A stretch of 64,000 nucleotides of DNA from assembly GCA_963845895.1 (NCBI GenBank), contig CAWJTN010000001.1, positions 1 to 64,000 of the forward strand, in the 5' to 3' direction. The notes below the pieces were generated by a model. The model was not told the DNA's origin, did no database searches, and saw only the letters and a list, made by a program, of their open reading frames with translations. Made by a program: the position numbers and the translations under genes. Positions 1 through 8,049 of the stretch are shown piece by piece; the first letter of the stretch is position 1, and every line of letters begins with the position of its first letter. This DNA is from CAWJTN01 sp963845895 (GTDB lineage Bacteria; Patescibacteriota; Microgenomatia; UBA1406; GWC2-37-13).

Positions 1-100
1 ATTATGTCCTCTACTTGGTTCAAGTCTCATATACTACTGACAACCAGCCAGAATTAAAGTAGTAGGTATAGGTGGAGGAGGAGGTAATGCCCTGTCTTCA

Positions 101-1186
101 ATGATTGCTGAAGGCGGAATTGCTGGTGTCGAGTTTGTTGCGGTTAATACTGACGCTCAAGCTCTTCTTCATAATAAAGCTACTATAAAAATCCAGATTG
201 GTGAAAATTTCACAAAAGGATTGGGTGCGGGTGGTGATCCTGAAACTGGAAAACAAGCGGCAGAGGAGTCGAGAGAAAGGATAAAAGATGATTTGTCAGG
301 AGCTGATATGATCTTTATAACCTGTGGAGAAGGTGGAGGAACTGGAACAGGGGCTTCTCCAATAGTTGCAGAAATTGCAAGAGAAACCGGTGCTCTGACG
401 GTTGCCGTAGTAACTAAACCATTTGAATTTGAAGGTAGTAAAAGAAAATTAACTGCTGAAGAAGGTATTCAAAACTTAAAAGAGAAAGTTGACACGCTAA
501 TAGTCGTGCCAAACCAAAGGATTCTACAGGTTGTAGACAAAAAAACACCTATTCTTGAAGCCTTTAAAAAAATCGACGAAGTTTTACATCAGGGAGTCAA
601 AGGCATTGCAGAATTAATAACAACGCCGGGTTTAATAAATGTTGACTTTGCCGATGTAAGAACCGTGATGAGTAACGCTGGCACGGCTTTGATGGGTATG
701 GGTGTGGGCAGTGGTGATAAACGAGCTTTTGCAGCTATAAAACAAGCGATATCTTCACCACTATTGGATGTTTCAATTGAAGGAGCAAAAGGTGTCCTTT
801 TCAATATTGTTGGTGGTCCAGACATGACAATGACAGAGATTGATGAAGCGGCATCAATTATTGCAAAAACGGTAGATCCTGACGCGGATATAATTTTTGG
901 TGCAGTGATTGATGATAAAATGTTGGATCAAATTAAGATAACTATAATTGCGACTAAATTTGATGATAAAAGATTGAGGCTTTTTAGATTTAAAAGGGAA
1001 GAACCTGAAGTAATTGAAAAAAAAGAATCAATTACTCATGATAGAACGTCACCGCCACCTTCACCCGACGAAGTCTCGACGAAGTCGGGTCCAAAACCTT
1101 CCTTAGATGAAGACTTAACTTCGGAGGAAGATCTTCTGGAAGCCGAATCCGAATTTGATATTCCTGCTTTTTTGAGAAAAAAGTAA
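101..1186 (+). CDS. ftsZ: Cell division protein FtsZ (5' end ambiguous)
   Basis: Tubulin-like GTPase that forms the division ring under the membrane. The tubulin signature GGGTGTGAS is at residues 78-86 of the ATG-started frame, and the C-terminus DIPAFLR is the conserved tail that binds FtsA and membrane anchors. The same frame extends upstream to position 41 and encodes the first glycine-rich GTP-binding loop (IKVVGIGGGGGNA, codons from 53), which a functional FtsZ needs. An in-frame TGA lies at 38-40 and there is no ATG, GTG or TTG between 41 and 100. The true start is therefore unclear: a non-standard start, a frameshift near 40-52, or a damaged 5' end. Positions 1063-1090 carry a palindromic repeat in the linker. 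Family assignment is certain; the start is not. Confidence 0.9.
   Translation: MIAEGGIAGVEFVAVNTDAQALLHNKATIKIQIGENFTKGLGAGGDPETGKQAAEESRERIKDDLSGADMIFITCGEGGGTGTGASPIVAEIARETGALTVAVVTKPFEFEGSKRKLTAEEGIQNLKEKVDTLIVVPNQRILQVVDKKTPILEAFKKIDEVLHQGVKGIAELITTPGLINVDFADVRTVMSNAGTALMGMGVGSGDKRAFAAIKQAISSPLLDVSIEGAKGVLFNIVGGPDMTMTEIDEAASIIAKTVDPDADIIFGAVIDDKMLDQIKITIIATKFDDKRLRLFRFKREEPEVIEKKESITHDRTSPPPSPDEVSTKSGPKPSLDEDLTSEEDLLEAESEFDIPAFLRKK
1063..1090. repeat. In-frame palindromic repeat within ftsZ linker
   Basis: ACCCGAC (1063-1069) and GTCGGGT (1084-1090) form a 7-bp stem. The loop holds a second copy of CGACGAAGTC. It encodes part of the low-complexity linker between the GTPase domain and the C-terminal tail, so it keeps the frame open. 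Confidence 0.6.
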
Positions 1187-1380
1187 ATTTTTTTTGGTGT
1201 AGTTTACTTGTCCTTCACCGGTGGTTTTTTTTATAGTCCTTCATGGATTTTTTAAGTAAAATTCTTTAAAATATATAGTGGAATGGGTGGTTGGGTAAAA
1301 GGAGGGTGATCAGACAATTTATAAAGTCCACTTAGCAAATTGTCCGGTCAATTTTCGTAGTCGAGATATGGTTATGGCAC

Positions 1381-1410
1381 TTGACAAAAGATTCCCTAAT
1401 CTTATATAAT
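1381..1410 (+). promoter_or_regulatory. Promoter of the fic gene
   Basis: TTGACA at 1381-1386 and TATAAT at 1405-1410 with an 18-nt spacer. This is a near-consensus sigma-70 type promoter about 80 nt upstream of the fic start codon. Confidence 0.6.
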
Positions 1411-1438
1411 CTAATATAATCTTATATAGTCAGTTTAA

Positions 1439-1477
1439 GAACGTAATTATATCTGGAAAACTAGATATAAAACGTTC
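1439..1477. promoter_or_regulatory. Two-part inverted repeat upstream of fic, possible operator
   Basis: GAACGT (1439-1444) and ATATCT (1449-1454) are mirrored by AGATAT (1463-1468) and ACGTTC (1472-1477). The repeat lies between the promoter and the fic start. Fic proteins of this class carry a C-terminal winged helix, so autoregulation is a reasonable inference. A 5' UTR hairpin is the alternative. Confidence 0.45.
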
Positions 1478-1492
1478 CGAATATATAAACCT

Positions 1493-2554
1493 ATGCCAGA
1501 TATAACCAGATTTGATAAAAGGCTAGAATCGCTTCCCGCCAACATTCTCACTCTTATAGCCTCCATTGACGAGCTGAAAGGCAGATGGGCGGCTGGTGCT
1601 AATTTACATCCTCAAATTCTAGGTAGGCTTAAACAATCCGTGCTCATCACTTCAACAGGCGCCTCAACGCGTATAGAAGGAGCAAAATTAAGTGATTCCG
1701 AAGTGGAAGACTTAATGAGAGGTATTTCCGTGCAAAAATTCAAGGACCGTGATGCCCAGGAAGTCAAAGGCTACTATGAATTACTAAAGAACGTCTTTGA
1801 TTCTTGGCAGTCAATAAAGTTGAACGAAGGTACAATAAAACATTTCCACCAGGAAATTCTCAAATATGTTGAAAAAGACTCTTTTCATAGGGGTCAATAC
1901 AAAGTAACTGAAAATAAAGTTCAAATGGTTGATGCCAAAGGGAATATCGTTGGCACTATATTTGATACCACACCGGTTTACTTAACTCCGATTGAAATGC
2001 AAGAACTGGTCGAATGGACAATTAAAACCATTAAGAAACAAAAATATCACCCTCTGCTTATAATCACTAATTTTGTGGTTGAATTTTTAAAGATCCATCC
2101 TTTTAGAGACGGCAATGGCCGAATATCTAGAATTTTGACTAATCTTTTAATGCTACAGGCAGGTTATCCTTATATGCCATACGTATCACATGAAAAATTA
2201 ATCGAAGAAAAGAAACAAGAATATTATGTTGCTTTAAGAAAAACGCAATTAACTTTCAAATCGGAAAAAAACGATCTTATTCCTTGGCTGACCTTTTTTC
2301 TCAATATTATTTTGGACCAATCTAAAGAAGCTGTTAATCTGCTTACTGCTGATAATGTAGAAAAAACATTATCGGGGAAGCAACTGGCCGTTTTAGAGTA
2401 TTTACGAAAAGTTAAAGAAGCTACACCTAGCGAAATTAATGAAAAAACCAAAGTGGCAAGACCAACGGTTAATCAAGTATTGGAGAAACTATTGAGTCTA
2501 AAGAAAATTGAACGAATGGGAATGGGAAGAAGCACAAGATATAGAATCATTTAA
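1493..2554 (+). CDS. Fic family protein with C-terminal winged-helix domain
   Basis: Fic-domain protein, a family that usually transfers AMP from ATP to target proteins. The catalytic motif HPFRDGNGR is at residues 202-210, with the general-base His at 202. The N-terminal segment S58-T-R-I-E62-G63 matches the (S/T)xxxE(G/N) inhibitory helix, so the enzyme should be self-inhibited (class II). About the last 60 residues look like a winged helix-turn-helix, as in DNA-binding Fic proteins. The gene has its own promoter and a large inverted repeat upstream. It is monocistronic and overlaps the convergent mltG by 8 nt. The target is unknown. No separate antitoxin gene is visible, which fits the internal inhibitory helix. 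Confidence 0.9.
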   Translation: MPDITRFDKRLESLPANILTLIASIDELKGRWAAGANLHPQILGRLKQSVLITSTGASTRIEGAKLSDSEVEDLMRGISVQKFKDRDAQEVKGYYELLKNVFDSWQSIKLNEGTIKHFHQEILKYVEKDSFHRGQYKVTENKVQMVDAKGNIVGTIFDTTPVYLTPIEMQELVEWTIKTIKKQKYHPLLIITNFVVEFLKIHPFRDGNGRISRILTNLLMLQAGYPYMPYVSHEKLIEEKKQEYYVALRKTQLTFKSEKNDLIPWLTFFLNIILDQSKEAVNLLTADNVEKTLSGKQLAVLEYLRKVKEATPSEINEKTKVARPTVNQVLEKLLSLKKIERMGMGRSTRYRII

Positions 2555-3527
2555 GATATTTGCTTATATTTTCGTTCTGCTCCTCTAAAGTTCTAGCAAA
2601 ATGAAGATGACCCGAACTATCAGAAATATAAAATAAATATGGAGTATTGGGGTCTGCGTTAACGACCGCATCTATCGACGCAAGTCCTGGATTTGCAATT
2701 GGTCCAGGCGGCAGACCTAAGTTTTTATAGGTATTATAAGGAGAATTGACGCCCAGATCATCCTGTGTTAAATTTTTTTTCCACCATGTTTTTTCATCCG
2801 GTTGATATCCTAACGCATATTGAACAGTGGCGTCTATCTGTAGGAGAATATTGTTATTTAATCTCTTTAAAAGTACACTTGCCACGTTTTTTTTATCTTG
2901 GGCAAACTTAGCTTCTCTCTCAACCAAAGAAGCCAAAGTAATTAATTGATCTTCTGTGAGATTGTTTTTTTTGGCTTTAGAAATTAAATCCGAAGTAACT
3001 TTCTGATCAAAATTATTATCAAGTATTTTTATGACAGCTACTGCAGTAGCATCTTTTGGAATAAGGTAAGTATCAGGAAATAAATAACCCTCATGAGTAT
3101 ATTTTAAAAACTCAATCTCCGGAATATCAAGATTCCGCGAAACATCTTGGGCTACTTCTTCTCTTCTTGTTCCCTCGATTATGGTTAACCAAACATCCAG
3201 CGTTCCATGAGTGAGTATTTTTGCAATTTCATACGAATCCATCGATGGAGAAAGTCTAAAATCCCCAGCCTGTATCTTTTTTTCTATCCCTAGTTGTCTA
3301 ACCGCCAGATAAAAAACTACTCTATTTCTAATCAAATTTTGATCAGCCAAATCATTTGCTATCTTATTGAGACTTTCTCCTGGATTAATAACAAATATTT
3401 TACTTGTTCTATCTTCCTTGTTAACAGGAAGCGTTCCGGCTTGATAATAAAAAAATCCAACGATAGAAATAATTAAAATAAAAAATAGAGAGACTGTTAT
3501 TCTTTTCATATGCTTACTCGATGACAT
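2547..3527 (-). CDS. mltG: Endolytic murein transglycosylase MltG (YceG-like)
   Basis: Membrane-anchored lytic transglycosylase that cuts nascent glycan strands and so limits their length. An N-terminal transmembrane helix (about residues 9-28) is followed by a LysM-like region (about 42-90) and the YceG catalytic domain. EGYLFPDTY is at 146-154 and the catalytic glutamate is in LASLVEREAK (Glu203). At 326 residues it is close to the usual length. It overlaps the upstream phosphorylase gene by 14 nt, so it is the last gene of the murJ operon. A second ATG at 3509 would remove six residues and is an equally good start. Confidence 0.92.
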   Translation of the reverse strand: MSSSKHMKRITVSLFFILIISIVGFFYYQAGTLPVNKEDRTSKIFVINPGESLNKIANDLADQNLIRNRVVFYLAVRQLGIEKKIQAGDFRLSPSMDSYEIAKILTHGTLDVWLTIIEGTRREEVAQDVSRNLDIPEIEFLKYTHEGYLFPDTYLIPKDATAVAVIKILDNNFDQKVTSDLISKAKKNNLTEDQLITLASLVEREAKFAQDKKNVASVLLKRLNNNILLQIDATVQYALGYQPDEKTWWKKNLTQDDLGVNSPYNTYKNLGLPPGPIANPGLASIDAVVNADPNTPYLFYISDSSGHLHFARTLEEQNENISKYLK

Positions 3528-4770
3528 AAACTGGAAAATTTCTAAAACTTATTTCTGCTTCCATCAATCTATATTTATCACTTGAATAAAATTTTAACAT
3601 CGGTTCTTTTTTTTCTACAAATTCATCAAGCTTTTTTATTAAATAAATACCTGCATATTTGTCGTTTGGCGCGCCAAGAATTCTGGCTAAAGTATTGAGA
3701 TTATAGTTGTTTATTTCCTTAATTTTACCAGATCTAAAGGAGTTGATCTCTAAGACCGCTGCATTTAATTTAAAAGTTTCAGATGAGATTTGATCGTCAC
3801 CATGCTGTGCTTTAACTATTTCTCTAAATTTTTTAAGTGCTGATCCTTCTAAAAGGATACGTCTTGCTTCCTCTTCTCCGCTTTTTTTTATTTTCATATC
3901 TGAAAAACAGATATCTAGAAGTTTGCCTGCTAAACGAAGAGCTTTAGCCTCAAGCTTGAGAGGGCGTTCTTTTTTCTGTTCCAAAACATACAATACATCA
4001 CGTGCCTCGAGCGCCGGACCTACACCTCTTCCGGCCGGTTCCAATGTTTCATTGACGTCAAACGTTAGTTTCATTTTAAAGCGGTCTCCTAGATCTTTAA
4101 ATTTATTGGTAACTTTATCAGCGTCAAAAAAATGTCTTATCTTCATAGTTTTCCCAACAGGAATATCAAAAACAACATGAGTAGCACCAACGGCAACTTT
4201 TTTAGCCATAATTGATATGATTATTTTGTCAAAAGACTCAAAAGATAATGGTTCTTCAATATGAATAATAACGTCATCGGCAGGCGCCAGACCTAAATGT
4301 CCATTCCAAGCAACACATCCACCAACATTATTTACAATCTTAGTAATTTCTTCTGGCTGAAAATTTACATTAGCCAACACTTCCATAACGTCAGCTGTTC
4401 CTGCGGGTGAAGTAATTGCTCGAGAAGAAACTTTAGGAATTTTTATACCTGCCGAAGCAATAATAGGAACTATAATCATAGTTGTTCTAGTCCCAGAAAC
4501 TCCGCCAGTTGAATGCTTATCAGCTACAATTCCATCAAAATGAAGTTTTTTTCCAGTCTCCACCATTGCCTTAGTAAAATAAAAAAGTTCCTCTGATGAA
4601 TAACCTTCTTTGAATGAAGAAGCAACAAAATAAGTTATGAGTATGTCGCTCATCCTATGATGAGCAATTTCATCCATCAAGTTATAGATTTCCCGATAAG
4701 ACAACTTCCGACCCAGCAGTTTCTTCTGAATTGATTTTATGGCTTCCACTTCCTTAGGTCCATTATTCAT
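3514..4770 (-). CDS. Nucleoside/AMP phosphorylase (thymidine phosphorylase family)
   Basis: Phosphorylase of the thymidine phosphorylase / anthranilate phosphoribosyltransferase fold, which splits nucleosides or nucleotides with phosphate. The phosphate-binding loop DKHSTGGVSG and the stretch RAITSPAGTAD followed by MEVLA resemble archaeal and CPR AMP phosphorylases more than bacterial DeoA, which has a GHTGGTLDKLE-type sequence there. At 418 residues it lacks the roughly 80-residue N-terminal domain of archaeal AMP phosphorylase. It sits between murJ and mltG in a tight operon with overlapping ends. Neither ribose-1,5-bisphosphate isomerase nor RuBisCO is in this window, so the AMP route is inference. 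The substrate could also be a pyrimidine nucleoside. Confidence 0.8.
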   Translation of the reverse strand: MNNGPKEVEAIKSIQKKLLGRKLSYREIYNLMDEIAHHRMSDILITYFVASSFKEGYSSEELFYFTKAMVETGKKLHFDGIVADKHSTGGVSGTRTTMIIVPIIASAGIKIPKVSSRAITSPAGTADVMEVLANVNFQPEEITKIVNNVGGCVAWNGHLGLAPADDVIIHIEEPLSFESFDKIIISIMAKKVAVGATHVVFDIPVGKTMKIRHFFDADKVTNKFKDLGDRFKMKLTFDVNETLEPAGRGVGPALEARDVLYVLEQKKERPLKLEAKALRLAGKLLDICFSDMKIKKSGEEEARRILLEGSALKKFREIVKAQHGDDQISSETFKLNAAVLEINSFRSGKIKEINNYNLNTLARILGAPNDKYAGIYLIKKLDEFVEKKEPMLKFYSSDKYRLMEAEISFRNFPVYVIE

Positions 4771-6391
4771 AGCTTGTATAGAACTCTATAATTCTCCTAT
4801 GGTATTCTCGAGCTTTTATAATCAGTCTTGTCACAAGATAAATTTCTTTAACATCTATAACCCAAGATAAAAATAGATAAAGAAAAAAATATACGATCGC
4901 GGAAGTCATAAGAAGTAAGAATACATTGATGGTAAATGAAGTATCAAAAACCAAACCATCCATCAATTTCATAAGATAATAAACCACAACTGAAGAGATT
5001 CCTGTTGCCGCGCACACTTTTACTAACTCGAAGACTAAAAATTTAAAATCTAACCCTTGTATTTTTTGAGATAAAATTAAAATAAGCATCAATACATTAA
5101 TCATCATTGAGATTGAAAATGAGATTGCTAAAGACCAGACAGGTAGCTTTAAAAATATTATGAATATAACACTTAATAAAGTATTGATCCCAATTGAGAT
5201 CACACTAATTACAAATGGTGTTTTTGTGTCAAGAAATGCATAAAAACAACGAGTTAAAAAGTAGTATATGCCGTGAAAAGGTAAAGAAAATGCAAAATAA
5301 GACAATGTCACGGCAGTTGAAACCGTTGCATCCCAGTCAAATTTTTGTCCACCGAAAAAAAGTCTGATTAAAGGAGTCCTGGCAAAAATGAAAAAACTCA
5401 TTATCGGAATTATCAAAAAAAGTAAATTCAAGACTGACTCAACAATTATTTTTCTAAATTCTTCAAATTTTTTTTCTTGGTAGACTTCGCTTAGATATGG
5501 TAAGGATGCTTGTCCAAAAGCAATACCTATAACAGATACCGGAAGAAGCTGTAGACGTTGGGCAAAGTAGAAAACTGTATAAGAGCCTGAACCAAGAAAA
5601 GTGGCTAAAATTAGATCGACTGTGGCATCAAGTTGAGAAACAACAACTGTAAGTCCTCTAGGAACAATCACTCTAAAAAATTCAACAAGTCCTGCAGTTT
5701 TCTTTACAACAAAAGAGTAACTGAATCGAGAATCGCGCAAGAGGGGAAGCTGAATTATAAAAAACATTACTGCGCCGGCAATTACACCTATCACAGGTGC
5801 CAGTAAATAAAAATGAGAGCTCAACAACAGAGAGCTAATTATGATTGATAAATTGTAAAGAATTGGGGCCACTGCCGACAAAAAAAATCTTTTTTCCGCT
5901 TGACCTATTCCCGTTAAAAAATTACCAGCAATCATCAATGGAAGTTGTCCAAAAAGTAAAAGCCTTGAATATAGAATAATCGGTTGAATCTTGCTTTCCG
6001 GAAAGCCAGGAGTTATCAATGGAACAATTTTATCCATAAAAATAAAGAGCAGAAAAACCAGACATAGCATGATAACAATGATTAAGTTGATAATAGAAGA
6101 TATATTGACATCAAGCTCTTCTTTATTACTTTGATACTTAATAAATATTGGAATAAAAGAGCTTGTCAATGCTCCGGTGATCAGTATCTCAAAAACAAGA
6201 TCTGGTATACGAAAAGAGGCTAAAAAAATATCCAAATCATTTTTGGTAAAAAGACCGGAAAGAATTCTAAACCTCAAAAAGCCGAATAAACTTGAAATTA
6301 TGATCATCACGGATATGATCATGGCTGAAGAAAACATGCTTGTCTGCTTAGCAAATATAAACTGACGAGTCTTGTCAAGAATTTTATTCAT
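4763..6391 (-). CDS. murJ: Lipid II flippase MurJ (MviN family)
   Basis: Polytopic membrane protein of 542 residues, the normal MurJ length, with about 14 hydrophobic helices. It moves undecaprenyl-linked peptidoglycan precursor across the membrane. Family features visible are the N-terminal SLFGFLR segment, FRIPDLVFEI (the usual F-R-x-P-N-x-x-R region), and the stretch LDATVDLILATFLGSGSYT with FAQRL. First gene of a leftward operon with the phosphorylase gene (8-nt overlap) and mltG. A -10 box (TATAAT on the minus strand, 6409-6404) lies 12 nt before the ATG. The MurJ assignment over related MATE/MOP flippases rests on length and the peptidoglycan context. Confidence 0.93.
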   Translation of the reverse strand: MNKILDKTRQFIFAKQTSMFSSAMIISVMIIISSLFGFLRFRILSGLFTKNDLDIFLASFRIPDLVFEILITGALTSSFIPIFIKYQSNKEELDVNISSIINLIIVIMLCLVFLLFIFMDKIVPLITPGFPESKIQPIILYSRLLLFGQLPLMIAGNFLTGIGQAEKRFFLSAVAPILYNLSIIISSLLLSSHFYLLAPVIGVIAGAVMFFIIQLPLLRDSRFSYSFVVKKTAGLVEFFRVIVPRGLTVVVSQLDATVDLILATFLGSGSYTVFYFAQRLQLLPVSVIGIAFGQASLPYLSEVYQEKKFEEFRKIIVESVLNLLFLIIPIMSFFIFARTPLIRLFFGGQKFDWDATVSTAVTLSYFAFSLPFHGIYYFLTRCFYAFLDTKTPFVISVISIGINTLLSVIFIIFLKLPVWSLAISFSISMMINVLMLILILSQKIQGLDFKFLVFELVKVCAATGISSVVVYYLMKLMDGLVFDTSFTINVFLLLMTSAIVYFFLYLFLSWVIDVKEIYLVTRLIIKAREYHRRIIEFYTSYE

Positions 6392-6403
6392 ACTCTATAA
6401 CCT

Positions 6404-6409
6404 ATTATA
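6404..6409 (-). promoter_or_regulatory. -10 box of the murJ operon
   Basis: TATAAT on the minus strand, 12 nt before the murJ ATG, giving a predicted 5' UTR of only about six nucleotides. No clear -35 box was seen. Confidence 0.45.
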
Positions 6410-6492
6410 AATAAGAATTCGCAAATATAAAGAGACAGATAAAAAATAATACATTTAGTGCATCATATTTGGATATCCACTAATTGCTCCTC

Positions 6493-6523
6493 TTGACAAC
6501 TGGTAAGAAATGGCGTTAAATGG
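6493..6523 (+). promoter_or_regulatory. mraZ promoter with MraZ-box direct repeats
   Basis: TTGACA at 6493-6498 with a weak -10 (TTAAAT, 6516-6521, 17-nt spacer). Between and over these elements are three TGG triplets exactly 10 nt apart (6501, 6511, 6521). MraZ is known to bind short TGG-containing direct repeats spaced by about one helical turn upstream of its own operon, so this should be the autoregulatory operator. Confidence 0.6.
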
Positions 6524-6529
6524 TTGTAT

Positions 6530-6940
6530 ATGTTATTCGTTGGCGAATATCGGATTACATTTACAGGTCAAAGCAGAATAATAATCCCAAAAAAAATAAG
6601 AGAGGCGCTTGATAATGGTAAAACATTTACTTTAACTAAAGGTTTAGATAGCTGCCTTTCTGGTTTTAGAAACAGCGATTGGGAAATGGCAGCAAAAGAA
6701 TTATTAAGTCCATCTCCCCTAGAGATGCAAAAAGCTGAGGTAAAACGTCATCTTTTTTCTAGTGCAACAATATTAGAAATCGACGATCAGGGGCGGATTG
6801 TGATACCAAAAACTTTATTAGATTATGCCGGACTAGTCAACAATGCAGTCATTATAGGTGTCGGTGACCATTTTGAAATTTGGCAACCGCAAAGATGGGA
6901 CAAATATCAAAAGAAGCTAGACAAATTTAAGCAGAAATAA
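6530..6940 (+). CDS. mraZ: Transcriptional regulator MraZ
   Basis: First gene of the division and cell-wall cluster. MraZ is an AbrB-like DNA-binding protein with two SpoVT/AbrB half-domains that represses its own operon. Two copies of the fold are visible: GEYRITFTGQSRIIIPKKIR near the N-terminus and EIDDQGRIVIPKTLLDYAGL in the second half. I chose the ATG at 6530 because the family begins with a short FxGEYR segment. A TTG two codons earlier is less likely. The ATG is close to the predicted transcription start, so the mRNA may be leaderless. TGG repeats upstream fit autoregulation. It is followed directly by rsmH. Confidence 0.93.
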   Translation: MLFVGEYRITFTGQSRIIIPKKIREALDNGKTFTLTKGLDSCLSGFRNSDWEMAAKELLSPSPLEMQKAEVKRHLFSSATILEIDDQGRIVIPKTLLDYAGLVNNAVIIGVGDHFEIWQPQRWDKYQKKLDKFKQK

Positions 6941-7774
6941 ATGCATCACGCTGTACTTTTAAAGGAAGTTATTGAAGGATTAAGTATTAAACCAGGTGGT
7001 TTATATATCGATGCGACATTTGGTCAAGGAGGTCACGCTAGAGAAATTCTGAAAAGAGGTGGAAAAGTTTTAGGAATTGACTGGGACATTAATCAAATTC
7101 AAAAGTTAAAAGTCAAATATCAAAACTATAAGAATTTAAAACTTGTTGTTGGGAATTTTGCGGAAATTGAAAAAATTGCGAAAGAAAATAATTTTTTCCC
7201 GGTCGACGGCATACTTTTTGATTTGGGATTATCGATGGAGCAGATTGAAAATTCGGGAAGAGGATTTTCCTATAGAAAAATGAACGAGCCTTTGGATATG
7301 AGAATAGATACTGATTATGAATTCAACGCAGAAGAATTAGTTAACAGTTCTGATCTAAAAAAACTTTATGAAATTTTGGCGCGCAATAGTGAGGAGATCA
7401 ATTCTCTGGCAATTAGTCAGAGTATTGTTCGCACCCGTACCTTAAAAAGAATAAAAACAGTCGGCGATTTGATAAAAATCATTGATAAAACCTTAGGGTT
7501 TAAAAGTCAAAAAACCTATGCGAGAGTTTTTCAAGCGCTAAGAATTGAAGTTAATGATGAGATTAACAATTTAAAGAAAGGTCTGGAGGGTGTTCTTAAA
7601 ATATCTAAAATTGGAGGAAAGATCGCTATAATTTCCTTCCATTCTCTTGAGGATAGAGTAGTTAAACAGTTTATAAGGAAAAATATACTAAAGCAGGTCA
7701 ACAAAAAAATTATAGGAGGAAAAGGTTATAAAAGTTTCGAAAGATCTGCGAAGTTACGAATTATAGAAATATGA
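6941..7774 (+). CDS. rsmH: 16S rRNA (cytosine-N4)-methyltransferase RsmH
   Basis: SAM-dependent methyltransferase that makes m4C at position 1402 (E. coli numbering) in the decoding centre of 16S rRNA. It begins with the family hallmark MHHAVLLKEVIEGL, followed by the SAM loop DATFGQGGHAREIL, FDLGLSMEQIE and the C-terminal IISFHSLEDRVVKQF motif. The length is 277 residues, slightly shorter than the usual 300-315. The ATG follows the mraZ stop codon with no gap, and its own stop overlaps the next gene (ATGA), so translation is probably coupled through the cluster. Confidence 0.95.
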   Translation: MHHAVLLKEVIEGLSIKPGGLYIDATFGQGGHAREILKRGGKVLGIDWDINQIQKLKVKYQNYKNLKLVVGNFAEIEKIAKENNFFPVDGILFDLGLSMEQIENSGRGFSYRKMNEPLDMRIDTDYEFNAEELVNSSDLKKLYEILARNSEEINSLAISQSIVRTRTLKRIKTVGDLIKIIDKTLGFKSQKTYARVFQALRIEVNDEINNLKKGLEGVLKISKIGGKIAIISFHSLEDRVVKQFIRKNILKQVNKKIIGGKGYKSFERSAKLRIIEI

Positions 7775-8046
7775 AATTATTAAGTAAATCAATAATTTGG
7801 GGAATATTTGCAGTATTGGTCGTTGTAAATATATTTATCTTTGTTAACAGTATAGGTTTGAGTGACAATATAAATAAATTTGAATCTGATACAAAGACTC
7901 TACATCAAGAAAATCTTAATTTAGAAAATGAAGTTTATCAAATTGATTCGCTCCAATATGCAGCTTCTGTGGCGGCATCGCTAAACTTTAGCCAAAAAGC
8001 ACAACCAATTTTTCTTGAAAATCTGAAATATGCGCTTAACCGCTGA
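7771..8046 (+). CDS. FtsL/DivIC-like septum protein
   Basis: Small bitopic membrane protein of 91 residues. It has a short cytoplasmic N-terminus, one transmembrane helix (about residues 8-27) and a coiled-coil-like stretch (about 32-65) with Leu/Asn-rich heptads. This matches the layout of FtsL, which works with FtsB/DivIC and the septal transpeptidase. Sequence identity to FtsL is always weak, so the call leans on position: it lies between rsmH and the ftsI-type gene exactly as ftsL does elsewhere, and overlaps rsmH by four bases. Confidence 0.75.
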   Translation: MKLLSKSIIWGIFAVLVVVNIFIFVNSIGLSDNINKFESDTKTLHQENLNLENEVYQIDSLQYAASVAASLNFSQKAQPIFLENLKYALNR

Positions 8047-8049
8047 CCT

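Larger units (their letters stand above)
1187..1492. other. Intergenic region between ftsZ and fic
   Basis: No gene is visible in this 306-bp gap. It holds T-runs after ftsZ (1189-1196 and around 1227-1234, possible weak terminators), a hairpin GACAATTT (1313-1320) / AAATTGTC (1337-1344) with a 16-nt loop, a good promoter at 1381-1410, and a long two-part inverted repeat at 1439-1477. Confidence 0.6.

Noticed and set aside
1493..2554. Fic/antitoxin two-gene toxin module
   Set aside because: There is no small partner gene on either side, and the inhibitory helix is within the Fic protein itself.
3514..4770. Ordinary thymidine phosphorylase DeoA
   Set aside because: The RAITSPAGTAD and MEVLA segments fit the AMP phosphorylase branch better, so I left the substrate open and gave no gene symbol.
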